64,000 bases of DNA from contig CALEDT010000010.1 in NCBI GenBank assembly GCA_937949525.1, positions 1 to 64,000 of the forward strand, in the 5' to 3' direction. Of this stretch, positions 34,502 to 42,318 are shown piece by piece. The notes beneath the pieces were generated by a model, which did no database searches, was not told the DNA's origin, and saw only the letters and a program-made list of their open reading frames with translations. A program made the position numbers and the translations under genes. The stretch comes from an uncultured Burkholderiales bacterium. GTDB lineage: Bacteria > Pseudomonadota > Gammaproteobacteria > Burkholderiales > Thiobacillaceae. Each line of letters opens with the position of its first letter. Position 1 is the stretch's first letter.

Positions 34502-36631
34502 ATGATGAACGCCAAACTCGAACGATTCTTCCCCTTTCTCCGCTGGTTCCCGCTGCAAGCCGGCGATGTGCGCGTGAATTTCATGGCCGGTCTCACGGTC
34601 GCGCTGGTGCTGATCCCGCAGTCCATGGCCTATGCGCAACTGGCCGGCCTGCCCGCCTATTTCGGCCTGTATGCGGCGTTCCTGCCGGTGGCGGTGGCAG
34701 CCATGTGGGGTTCGTCCAATCAACTCGCCACCGGTCCGGTGGCGGTGGTGTCGCTGCTGACCGCGTCGTCGGTGGCAACGCTGGCCACGCCGGGCAGCGA
34801 CGATTTCATTGCGCTGGCCATCATGCTCACCTTCCTGGTGGCGGTGATCCAACTGCTGCTGGGCATCTTCAAGCTGGGCGTGGTGGTCAACTTCCTGTCC
34901 CACCCGGTGATCGTCGGCTTCACCAACGCCGCCGCGATCATCATCGCGCTGTCGCAGGTCTCCAAGATCCTAGGCGTACCGATGCCGCGCAGCGAATCGT
35001 TCATGCAGGACATCTACGGGGTGCTGCAGCAGGTCGGCGACACCCATCTGCCGACGCTGGCCATGGGCGTGGGCGCCATGCTGCTGATGTGGGGCATGAA
35101 GAAGTATCTGCCCAACTGGCCCGGTGTGCTGGTGGCGGTGGCGCTGACCACGCTGATTTCCTGGGCGACCGGTTTCGAGAAGAAGGGCAGCGCGCACATC
35201 GACGAGCTGGCCGATCCGCAGATTGCCGCCATGGCGCTGGAATACGAGGCCGCCGTCAAGGAACTGGCGCAGGTCAACAAGGACGTGCTGACCAACGAGG
35301 CGGAAGCCAAGGCGCTGGAGAAGGCCGAGGAACGCAACGAGCCGTTCATCCTCGCCTTGCATTATCAGGCCGACCTGTTGCGCGCGCAGGCCGCGAGCCT
35401 GGAGGAATCCAACGCCAAGCGGCTGAAGGAGCTGCGCAAGCTGCGCTTTGAACGCGAACGGCTGGCAGACGGCCAGCCCGGCCGCCTGTATCGCGCCGGC
35501 ATGGTGCCGGAAGGCGTGGAGACCGATGGCGTCAACTGGCGCATCATGCGCGTGACCAAGGGCGAACTGCGCCTGACCGGCGGCGGCGAGGTGGTCGGCA
35601 CCATACCCGAGGGCCTGCCCAAGTTCAGCCTACCGTCGTTCGATCTGGACAAGCTGGCGGCGCTGTTCTCCGCCGCGCTGGTGATCTCCCTGGTCGGTTT
35701 CATGGAAGCGATCTCCATCGCCAAGGCGGTGGCGGCACGCACCAAGCAGCGCCTGGACCCCAACCAGGAGCTGATCGGCCAGGGCCTGGGCAATCTGGCG
35801 GGCAGCATGTCCATGGCCTACCCCACCTCTGGCTCGTTCTCGCGCACCGCGGTCAACATGAACATGGGCGCCACCTCCGGTCTGGCATCGGTATTCACCG
35901 CACTGATCGTACTGGTCGCACTGCTATTCCTGACGCCATTGCTCTACCACCTGCCGCAGGCGGTGCTGGCCGCAATCATCATCATGGCGGTGGGCGGTCT
36001 GGTCAACCTGCAGGCGGTCAAGCATGCCTGGAAGGCGCACAAGCACGACGGTGCCGCCGCGCTGGTCACCTTCGGTGCCACGCTGTTCTTCGCACCGCAC
36101 CTGGACAACGGCATCCTGGTAGGCGCGGGGCTGGCCATCGTGTTGTTCCTGCTGCGCAGCATGAAGCCGCGCGTCGCCCTGCTCGGCCGCTACTCCGACG
36201 GCACGCTGCGCGACATCAAGGTCAACCCGGACCTGCCCACCAGCGAGCACATCATGGCGCTGCGTTACGACGGCTCGCTGTACTTCGCCAACGTGTCCTA
36301 CTTCGAGGACGCGGTGCTGGAAGCGCTGGCCGGGCGGCCCACCGCCAAGTACGTGCTGATCGTCGGCGACGCCATCAACCAGATGGATGCATCCGGCGAG
36401 GAGGTGGTGCACCACTTGGTCGAACGCCTGAGGGAATCGGGCGTCACGCTGGTGTTCTCCGGCCTGAAAAAGCAGGTGCTGGACGTGATGCGCAGTACCG
36501 GCCTGTTCGAGCTGGTCGGCCAGGAAAACATCTTCGCCACCGAGGATCAGGCCATCAGCGCGATCTACGAACGCCTGGGGGATGCCGCGCACGAAGATCT
36601 GTTCTGCGTGGTCAAGCCGGCCACGGCCTGA
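34502..36631 (+). CDS. SulP-family anion (probably bicarbonate) transporter with internal insertion
   Basis: This 709-residue inner-membrane SLC26/SulP transporter has the signature FMAGLTVALVLIPQSMAYAQLAGLPAYFGLY near the N-terminus and a C-terminal STAS domain (about 560-690). Between transmembrane segments there is an extra soluble, charged, coiled-coil-like stretch of about 130-140 residues (about 228-365, including EAEAKALEKAEER), absent from typical SulP proteins. Proteobacterial SulP near carboxysome or carbonic anhydrase genes can act in bicarbonate uptake; sulfate is the alternative. Start ATG 34502, or 34505 directly after. Confidence 0.87.
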   Translation: MMNAKLERFFPFLRWFPLQAGDVRVNFMAGLTVALVLIPQSMAYAQLAGLPAYFGLYAAFLPVAVAAMWGSSNQLATGPVAVVSLLTASSVATLATPGSDDFIALAIMLTFLVAVIQLLLGIFKLGVVVNFLSHPVIVGFTNAAAIIIALSQVSKILGVPMPRSESFMQDIYGVLQQVGDTHLPTLAMGVGAMLLMWGMKKYLPNWPGVLVAVALTTLISWATGFEKKGSAHIDELADPQIAAMALEYEAAVKELAQVNKDVLTNEAEAKALEKAEERNEPFILALHYQADLLRAQAASLEESNAKRLKELRKLRFERERLADGQPGRLYRAGMVPEGVETDGVNWRIMRVTKGELRLTGGGEVVGTIPEGLPKFSLPSFDLDKLAALFSAALVISLVGFMEAISIAKAVAARTKQRLDPNQELIGQGLGNLAGSMSMAYPTSGSFSRTAVNMNMGATSGLASVFTALIVLVALLFLTPLLYHLPQAVLAAIIIMAVGGLVNLQAVKHAWKAHKHDGAAALVTFGATLFFAPHLDNGILVGAGLAIVLFLLRSMKPRVALLGRYSDGTLRDIKVNPDLPTSEHIMALRYDGSLYFANVSYFEDAVLEALAGRPTAKYVLIVGDAINQMDASGEEVVHHLVERLRESGVTLVFSGLKKQVLDVMRSTGLFELVGQENIFATEDQAISAIYERLGDAAHEDLFCVVKPATA

Positions 36632-36633
36632 GC

Positions 36634-37473
36634 ATGCGCATGCAGCCGACCATGGAAATCAACTCCATCACCAAAAAACTGCTGTTCAACACCATCCGCG
36701 TCGACACGGTACTGGAGGACGGCAGCGAGGGGTCCGGCACCGCGTTCGTGGTCAGCCATGCGCATGCACGCGGCGCCCATACCTTCATCGTCACCAACCG
36801 CCATCTGGTCGATGGCGTGCGCCGCGGCGGCTTGGTGTTCACGCAGAAACGCAATGGCCAGCCGGCGTTCGGCCAGCGCTTCCAGCTCAACATCGACGAT
36901 TTCCCGCATGCCTGGTTCATGCATCCGGACCCGCAGGTCGATCTCGCGGTGATCCCGATGCGCCCGCTGGAACAGGCGGCACGCGACCAGGGCATCGAGC
37001 TGTACTACCAGGTCATCGACAGCCGTCTGGCGCCCGACGCCGCCACGCTGCGCGGCCTGGACGCACTGGAGGAAATCCTGTTCGTCGGCTACCCCAGCGG
37101 CGTCTGGGACCAGGTCAACCTGATGCCCATCCTGCGCCGCGGCACCACCGCCACGCCCATCGCGCTGGATTTCGAAGGCCGGCCGGAATTCCTCATCGAT
37201 GCGGCGGTGTATCCCGGTTCCAGTGGCAGCCCGGTGTTCATCTACCAACCCGAGGGCGGTCGCGCCAGCCTGGGGCGTGGCAAATTCCTGTTCGCCGGCG
37301 TGGTGGCGGCGGTATTCTTCCGCGAGGAAGCCAACCACCTGGTGCCGGTGCCGGTGCCGGCCAACAATGCCGGCATGGTCATGGGCTCGGAGATGATCGA
37401 CCTGGGTCTGGTGATCAAGGCGCAGGCGGTGGTCGACATGATCGATGCCTACCTGGGCAAGTGGGCGGAGTGA
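36634..37473 (+). CDS. Trypsin-like serine protease
   Basis: This 279-residue S1-type protease has H57 (TNRHLV), D103 (VDLAVI) and S197 (GSSGSP), so the triad is complete. No signal peptide or PDZ domain is evident, so it may act in the cytoplasm. It starts 2 bp after the SulP stop, which makes co-transcription likely. Its target is unknown; the SulP insertion or transporter quality control are possibilities. Adjacent in-frame Met codons (1, 3, 7) leave the start open by a few residues. Confidence 0.82.
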   Translation: MRMQPTMEINSITKKLLFNTIRVDTVLEDGSEGSGTAFVVSHAHARGAHTFIVTNRHLVDGVRRGGLVFTQKRNGQPAFGQRFQLNIDDFPHAWFMHPDPQVDLAVIPMRPLEQAARDQGIELYYQVIDSRLAPDAATLRGLDALEEILFVGYPSGVWDQVNLMPILRRGTTATPIALDFEGRPEFLIDAAVYPGSSGSPVFIYQPEGGRASLGRGKFLFAGVVAAVFFREEANHLVPVPVPANNAGMVMGSEMIDLGLVIKAQAVVDMIDAYLGKWAE

Positions 37474-37477
37474 CACC

Positions 37478-37780
37478 ATGGCGGAAAAAATGACCTACGC
37501 CGGCTTCAACCAGGATACCCATGGCATCACCACGCTGGGGCGCATCGTGCTGGACGCCTGGCTGTTCGGCCTGCTGCCGCGGGAGGAGGACTGCGCCGGA
37601 TGGGACCTGCAACGCATGCAGCACCTGGTGGAACAGGTCAACCGCCGCTGGGACGAATACGGCAACCTGCCCAGCCGCCTGCCGGACGATCTGCGCGCGC
37701 GCCATGCCGAACTCTATGCCTGGGCCATGCAGCGCGCGCGCGAACGCGGCTGGAACCCCGAACTGGACGAGGATGAATGA
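37478..37780 (+). CDS. 100-residue protein of unknown function in the Ci-transport cluster
   Basis: This small soluble protein is Trp- and Arg-rich with an acidic end (LDEDE). It looks mostly helical (DLQRMQHLVEQVNRRWDEYGNLPSRLPDDL). No domain is recognised, and it has a single Cys. It lies 4 bp after the protease gene and 52 bp before sbtA, so it is almost certainly part of the SulP-protease-SbtAB operon. It could be a transporter-associated factor. Confidence 0.7.
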   Translation: MAEKMTYAGFNQDTHGITTLGRIVLDAWLFGLLPREEDCAGWDLQRMQHLVEQVNRRWDEYGNLPSRLPDDLRARHAELYAWAMQRARERGWNPELDEDE

Positions 37781-37832
37781 ACGCCGCCGGCGCGCTTAGG
37801 CGGCCGCCGGTGCCTCACATGCGGAGGACACG

Positions 37833-38777
37833 ATGAGCTTCGAACCGGTTGTGCTATTCTTCGTACTGGGCGCGGCTGCCGGCCTGCTGCGCTCGGACCT
37901 CAAGATTCCGGGCAGCATCTATGAGGCGCTGTCGATCTTCATCCTGCTCGCCATCGGTCTCAAGGGCGGTGTAGAACTGGCCAAGCACCCGATCGGCGAT
38001 CTGTTGGTCGACGGTCTGGTCATCGTGCTGATGGGCGCGCTGATCCCGCTGGTCGCCTTCCCGGTACTGCGCTACCTGGGCCACATGAGCCGGGCCGATT
38101 CGGCCTCCATCGCAGCGCACTACGGCTCGGTCAGCGTCGTCACCTTCTCGGTCGGCATCACGCTGCTGGGCCAGGAGAAGCTGGCGTTCGAAGGCTATCT
38201 GATCGTGTTCCTGGTGCTGCTGGAAATGCCCGCGCTGGTGCTGGGCGTGATCCTGGCGCGCTACGGTCAGGGCACGGTGCGCTGGGGCAAGCTGCTGCAC
38301 GAGGTGTTCTTCGGCAAGAGCATCTACCTGCTCGCCGGCGGCCTGGTGATCGGTTACGTCGCCGGCGCCGACGGTATCCAGCCGCTGGACAAACTGTTCT
38401 TCGACCTGTTCAAGGGCGTGCTCGCGCTGTTCCTGCTGGAAATGGGCCTGGTGGCCTCCACGCGCATCGCCGCGCTGCGCGAGTACGGCGTGTTCCTCGC
38501 TCTGTTCGCCGTGCTGATGCCGATATTCTCGGCCACCCTGGGTGTGGTCACCGGCTGGATGCTGGACTTCTCGGTCGGCGGCACCTTCCTGCTCGCCACG
38601 CTGTTCGCCAGCGCGTCCTACATCGCCGCGCCGGCCGCCATGCGCATCGCCGTGCCGGAAGCCAACCCGGCGCTGTCCATCGGCGCCTCGCTGGGCATGA
38701 CCTTTCCGTTCAACATCTTCCTGGGCATCCCCATTTATTTATGGATGGCCCGACTGATCCACGCAGGCGGAGGCTGA
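37833..38777 (+). CDS. sbtA: Sodium-dependent bicarbonate transporter SbtA
   Basis: SbtA is the inner-membrane, high-affinity sodium/bicarbonate symporter known from cyanobacteria. The 314 residues form ten helices in an inverted repeat. Characteristic segments are LKIPGSIYEALSIFILLAIGLKGGVEL, AAHYGSVSVVTFSVG and FASASYIAAPAAMRIAVPEANP. It is followed after 4 bp by its PII-like partner sbtB, so the pair should be controlled post-translationally. Confidence 0.95.
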   Translation: MSFEPVVLFFVLGAAAGLLRSDLKIPGSIYEALSIFILLAIGLKGGVELAKHPIGDLLVDGLVIVLMGALIPLVAFPVLRYLGHMSRADSASIAAHYGSVSVVTFSVGITLLGQEKLAFEGYLIVFLVLLEMPALVLGVILARYGQGTVRWGKLLHEVFFGKSIYLLAGGLVIGYVAGADGIQPLDKLFFDLFKGVLALFLLEMGLVASTRIAALREYGVFLALFAVLMPIFSATLGVVTGWMLDFSVGGTFLLATLFASASYIAAPAAMRIAVPEANPALSIGASLGMTFPFNIFLGIPIYLWMARLIHAGGG

Positions 38778-38781
38778 TCGC

Positions 38782-39072
38782 ATGAACGCGCAACCCATGC
38801 AGTTGCTCACCATCCTGACCGAAGCGGTGCTGGAGGACACCCTGATCGAAGAGATCATGGAACTCGGCGCCAGGGGCTACACCATCTCCGAAGCCCGCGG
38901 CCGCGGCACGCACGGCGTGCGCACCGGCAAATGGGCCGCGGGCGGCAACATCCGCATCGAAGTGGTCGGCGACGCGGCGCTGTGCCGGCGCATCGTCGAG
39001 CGCCTGCACAGCCAGTACGAGCGCGACTACGGCCTGCTGATGTTCACCTGCGCGGTGGAATTGCAGAACTGA
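38782..39072 (+). CDS. sbtB: PII-like regulator SbtB
   Basis: SbtB binds SbtA and adenine nucleotides (cAMP, AMP, ADP, ATP) and tunes bicarbonate uptake. It has 96 residues with the PII fold: EEIMELGARGYTISEARGRGTHGVR includes the nucleotide loop, and the protein ends LLMFTCAVELQN. The C-terminal redox-sensing CGPxGC loop of many cyanobacterial SbtB proteins is absent. The following 168-bp convergent gap (39073-39240) holds nothing I can identify. Confidence 0.92.
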   Translation: MNAQPMQLLTILTEAVLEDTLIEEIMELGARGYTISEARGRGTHGVRTGKWAAGGNIRIEVVGDAALCRRIVERLHSQYERDYGLLMFTCAVELQN

Positions 39073-39240
39073 TTTCGCACTGCGCGCGAAACCGGACGCG
39101 ACGGCAAACGGCATCGTTCAGCCTGGATGCCGCCGTCGGACGTGCCCGAGTATGGATCTGCCGGCTCGTCCGCCAGGTTGCGACGACGTGCCCGGCCGAC
39201 ACTCAAGGCTTCCGGCCCCAGCGACAGATAGCAGGCAACC

Positions 39241-40200
39241 TCACGGCAGCGGCGTGAAATCGTAGCCTTCGCCGCGCCGCACGAGCGTGCCGATGCCGGC
39301 CCCCGGCAGGTGATAGCCGGCCAGCAGCAGGTTCTCGTTCACCACCATCTCGCTGAGTCTGCGTCGGGTCAGGCGCGCGGCTTCGGGGTCCATGTCGAAC
39401 ATCACCGCCCAGTCCGGATTGCGCACGAACAGCGCCGCGACGTTGGTCGTGTCGGCCCAGAACATCAGCCGACGCGTGCCGCCCTCGACGGTGAACACGG
39501 TATGGCCCGGCGTGTGGCCATAGGCCGGCAGCGAGCGCACACCCGGCAGCACTTCGCTGCCCGGGGTGAACTTGACCACCGCATCGGCGATGGGCCCGAA
39601 CACGCGCCGCGCGGCGCCGAACACGCCTTTCATCGCTTCGGGTGCGGCCGCCATGCGCGCATCATCCATCCACCAGTTCCACTCCGGTTCCGGCACGTAG
39701 ACTTTTGCATTGCGGAACACCCATCGGCCGGCCTTGTCGCGTAAACCGTTGATGTGGTCACCGTGGAAGTGCGAGATGACCACGGCGTCGATCGAGTCCG
39801 GGGTGATGCCGGCCTTTTCCATGTTGGCCAGCAGCCGGCCGGCGGTGGCGGCACCGAATTCGCCATTGCCGGCATCGAACAGCACGCGCCGGCCACCGAC
39901 ATCGACCACCAACGGATTGAACGGCACCTCGACGCGGTCGGTGGGCAGACCGGCGCTGACCAGGGCCGCCTGCACATCGGCGAGGGCTGCGTTCCTGACG
40001 AAGTTTGCGTCCAGCGGGCGTGTGAAGTAGCCGTCGCTGAGCATGGTCACCCGCACGGCGCCCAGGTCGACGCGGGTCACACCGGCGCCCGGCGTGGTCG
40101 TGCCCGCCGTTGCCAAGGCGGCACCGGCGAGCAGGCCGGTCATGCATGCCGCGCTCAGCGCGACACCCGAAACCAGAAAATCCCTGCGTGTCATGCTCAT
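39241..40200 (-). CDS. Tat-exported metallo-beta-lactamase-fold hydrolase
   Basis: This 319-residue MBL-fold protein has a twin-arginine signal (MTRRDFLVSGVALSA, then a hydrophobic stretch to about 32), so it should act in the periplasm. Zinc ligands are H144, H146, D148 and H149 (HFHGDH), with a later GHTPGH. Such proteins include lactonases and quorum-quenching or glyoxalase-like hydrolases; the substrate is not determinable. Confidence 0.88.
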   Translation of the reverse strand: MSMTRRDFLVSGVALSAACMTGLLAGAALATAGTTTPGAGVTRVDLGAVRVTMLSDGYFTRPLDANFVRNAALADVQAALVSAGLPTDRVEVPFNPLVVDVGGRRVLFDAGNGEFGAATAGRLLANMEKAGITPDSIDAVVISHFHGDHINGLRDKAGRWVFRNAKVYVPEPEWNWWMDDARMAAAPEAMKGVFGAARRVFGPIADAVVKFTPGSEVLPGVRSLPAYGHTPGHTVFTVEGGTRRLMFWADTTNVAALFVRNPDWAVMFDMDPEAARLTRRRLSEMVVNENLLLAGYHLPGAGIGTLVRRGEGYDFTPLP

Positions 40201-40331
40201 GGCTGACCTGTCCTGTAGAGTTGAAGACGCGCCGGATTGTAGGGCGAAAACAACGCGGCCACCGCAGCACCCGCGTTACCGCCCACAGGTCGAGGCCAAC
40301 CGCCGAAACGCGCCGCGCCGCGACGGCGGGC

Positions 40332-40565
40332 TCAGAACCCCACCAGTTCGGCGTGCACGCCGTGATTGCGTACCTGCGACAACAGTTCGCTGGCGCGCAT
40401 CGCATCGGCGTCGTAGCGCACCAGGATCATGTGGCTGGCTTTGGGCGACAGGCAGCCGCTGACCACGTGCGCGTGGCTGCACAGGGTGTCGGCGATGGCG
40501 CACATGCCATATTCCGGCAGACTTTCATCGACGTGGATCATCACGTCCGCGATGGCTGGCTTCAT
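40332..40565 (-). CDS. Small HMA-like ferredoxin-fold protein
   Basis: This 77-residue protein has a beta-alpha-beta-beta-alpha-beta pattern like heavy-metal-associated domains (ADVMIHVDE...SHMILVRYDADAMRASELLSQVRNHGVHAELVGF). The CxxC metal motif is absent; cysteines at about 22, 29 and 38 are spread out. Function is unknown. AGGAG precedes the start. The next 342 bp (40566-40907) contain no gene I can support. Confidence 0.65.
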   Translation of the reverse strand: MKPAIADVMIHVDESLPEYGMCAIADTLCSHAHVVSGCLSPKASHMILVRYDADAMRASELLSQVRNHGVHAELVGF

Positions 40566-40907
40566 GCTGGGCTCCTCTCGTGTTCATGGGCGTGGCGTGT
40601 GCGGGTAGTCGCCACGCGGGAAGGCCGACGGACGTCGGACAAACAACTTGTGATGGGTTCGTTATAGCAGTTGTCCTGGCGACGGCCACGACGGCGAAAG
40701 AGCCGATGCCGGTGCGCCTGTGCCCTTTGCCGCATCTATGGTGGTGCAGCACGATGCCGACCGCCCGGGGGGCACAGCAAAACCCTTTTTTCGGCGCCCC
40801 GCATGCGCACCTTGCTCACCCCGTTTCTGCCGGCATTCGCCGGCAACGTCACCGCCGCCCCATCGCCGAGCCGATCGTGGTCAAGATCGATGTCGTGGGC
40901 GCTGCAT

Positions 40908-41855
40908 TCAGGTCACCGCGCCGAACCAGAACGCCCCGCCCTTGTCCAGGAACTCGTCGTAGCGCATGTAGTGCGAGCCGTCGCAGGAAAAGGTGAGACT
41001 GATCATGCCGTTGAACAGATTGATCGACGACATGCGCAGATAGATATTCTCGTCCGCCATGCGCAGGTCGCGCAGGTGATCGAGGATCTCGCGCACGCGG
41101 CGGCGCGGGATGAGCGCATCGGCCGGGTAATCCTGCGGCGGGTAGACCAGACAGATGTCCGGATCGCTCAACGCTTCCTGGTCGAGGATGCGGTAGCGGT
41201 AAGGATCGGCCAGAGTCCAGATGGTGGCCTGACTACTGGAGAAGTGGATCTGGCACTGGAACACACCGCGGTGGGTGAGCAGTTCCTCCAGGATGGACAG
41301 CGCCTGCGTCAGGTTGAGATCCATCGGGCTGTCTACACGGCACTGCTGGAACACGTTGCCGCGTATCGCCGGGTCGCCCTTGATCTGGCGCCAGTTGCCG
41401 GGTTCCTCGTACAACTCGGCGGTAACCGGCAGGTTGCGCAGGTCGAAATCGGCGCCCAGGTAGCCGACCACATGACCACCCACGCGCACGATCTGCAGCG
41501 CGGTGAGCGAGGGACGTTTCTTCAGCAGACTGATGTAGGCATCGGACAACAGGAAACCCCAGGCCGGCACAGCCTCCTTCATGTAGGGCCGCTGCGAGCG
41601 GTCGCGCCCGAAATGCTCGGGCAGCAGGCCGCTCTTGCCGACGTTGTCGCAGATCTGCAAGCCATCGGTGTCGACGCAGTACAGAAAGGTGCAATACGGA
41701 ATACGCGGAAATCCGTGCAGCAACACATCGTTCAGGCCGGCACGGTCGCCCCACACCGGCGCGCATTCCGCGGCCAGGCGCGCGAGCGGTTCATGCAGCA
41801 TCAGCGCAAGCTGTTCGCGTTGGCGATAGATGCTGTCTTTCCAGGAGTCCTGCAT
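40908..41855 (-). CDS. PDC/Cache sensor-domain protein
   Basis: This 315-residue protein resembles the stand-alone PDC-sensor proteins of gammaproteobacteria: FLYCVDTDGLQICDNVGKSG and RSQRPYMKEAVPAWGFLLSDAYIS are typical Cache segments, and VVGYLGADFDLRNLP follows. It lacks transmembrane helices and output domains (no GGDEF, kinase or methyl-accepting part), so it probably binds a small ligand in the cytoplasm. No obvious partner gene is adjacent. Confidence 0.75.
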   Translation of the reverse strand: MQDSWKDSIYRQREQLALMLHEPLARLAAECAPVWGDRAGLNDVLLHGFPRIPYCTFLYCVDTDGLQICDNVGKSGLLPEHFGRDRSQRPYMKEAVPAWGFLLSDAYISLLKKRPSLTALQIVRVGGHVVGYLGADFDLRNLPVTAELYEEPGNWRQIKGDPAIRGNVFQQCRVDSPMDLNLTQALSILEELLTHRGVFQCQIHFSSSQATIWTLADPYRYRILDQEALSDPDICLVYPPQDYPADALIPRRRVREILDHLRDLRMADENIYLRMSSINLFNGMISLTFSCDGSHYMRYDEFLDKGGAFWFGAVT

Positions 41856-41887
41856 GGCGGGCGGTCGATCGTGGTGATGTGGGGGGG

Positions 41888-41927
41888 CCGGACAAGGTTA
41901 ACGCGAACCGGACAAGGTTAACGCGAA
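41888..41927 (+). repeat. Tandem 20-bp direct repeat
   Basis: CCGGACAAGGTTAACGCGAA occurs twice head to tail with no mismatch, in the 163-bp gap between the PDC-sensor gene and the DUF3301 gene. Its GTTAAC core is AT-richer than its surroundings. It may be a binding site or a recent slippage product. Confidence 0.8.
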
Positions 41928-42018
41928 TCCGTTGCGCGTCGTAGCGGCGCAGGGTCCGTAAGTGGCCGCCTGAACCCCGTGCGACGGTTCGGCCGAATCA
42001 CCGGTAAGCGAGCCGCAA

Positions 42019-42318
42019 TCATGACAGCAGGTCGGCCGACAACACGCGCGCCCCCAACAGATAGACGCGACCCGGCTGGCGGTCGTCGCCCTGCAGCGAG
42101 TATTCGAACGCGAACTCCCGGAACAGGCGCGCCCGCTGCATGGCATCGCGGCGCAACGCCATGCGCCGCAGCGCCACGGATTCATCGAGGAACTGCACGT
42201 TGGCGCGCTCACAGGCCAGACGCGCGGCGCGCACCGCCAATTCACGCTTCTGCAGACTGTCCCACCAGAACCAGCCCAGCGCGCCGAATACCAGCAGCAG
42301 CAGCCCCTCCGGGCTCAT
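42019..42318 (-). CDS. DUF3301 family membrane-anchored protein
   Basis: This 99-residue protein has one N-terminal transmembrane helix (LLLLVFGALGWFWWDSL) followed by a soluble part rich in Arg and Ala (RAARLACERANVQFLDESVALRR), the pattern of DUF3301. The function of the family is unknown. It overlaps the end of the helicase gene by 4 bp (ATGA), so the two are coupled. Confidence 0.8.
   Translation of the reverse strand: MSPEGLLLLVFGALGWFWWDSLQKRELAVRAARLACERANVQFLDESVALRRMALRRDAMQRARLFREFAFEYSLQGDDRQPGRVYLLGARVLSADLLS

Noticed and set aside
40780-40800. Intrinsic terminator at the T6 run (about 40786-40791)
   Set aside because: No stable stem directly precedes the T-run on either strand.
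40580-40996. A 138-codon plus-strand open frame in the 40.6-40.9 kb gap
   Set aside because: It has no ribosome-binding site, looks random (many C, R, P) and runs into the PDC-sensor gene on the other strand.
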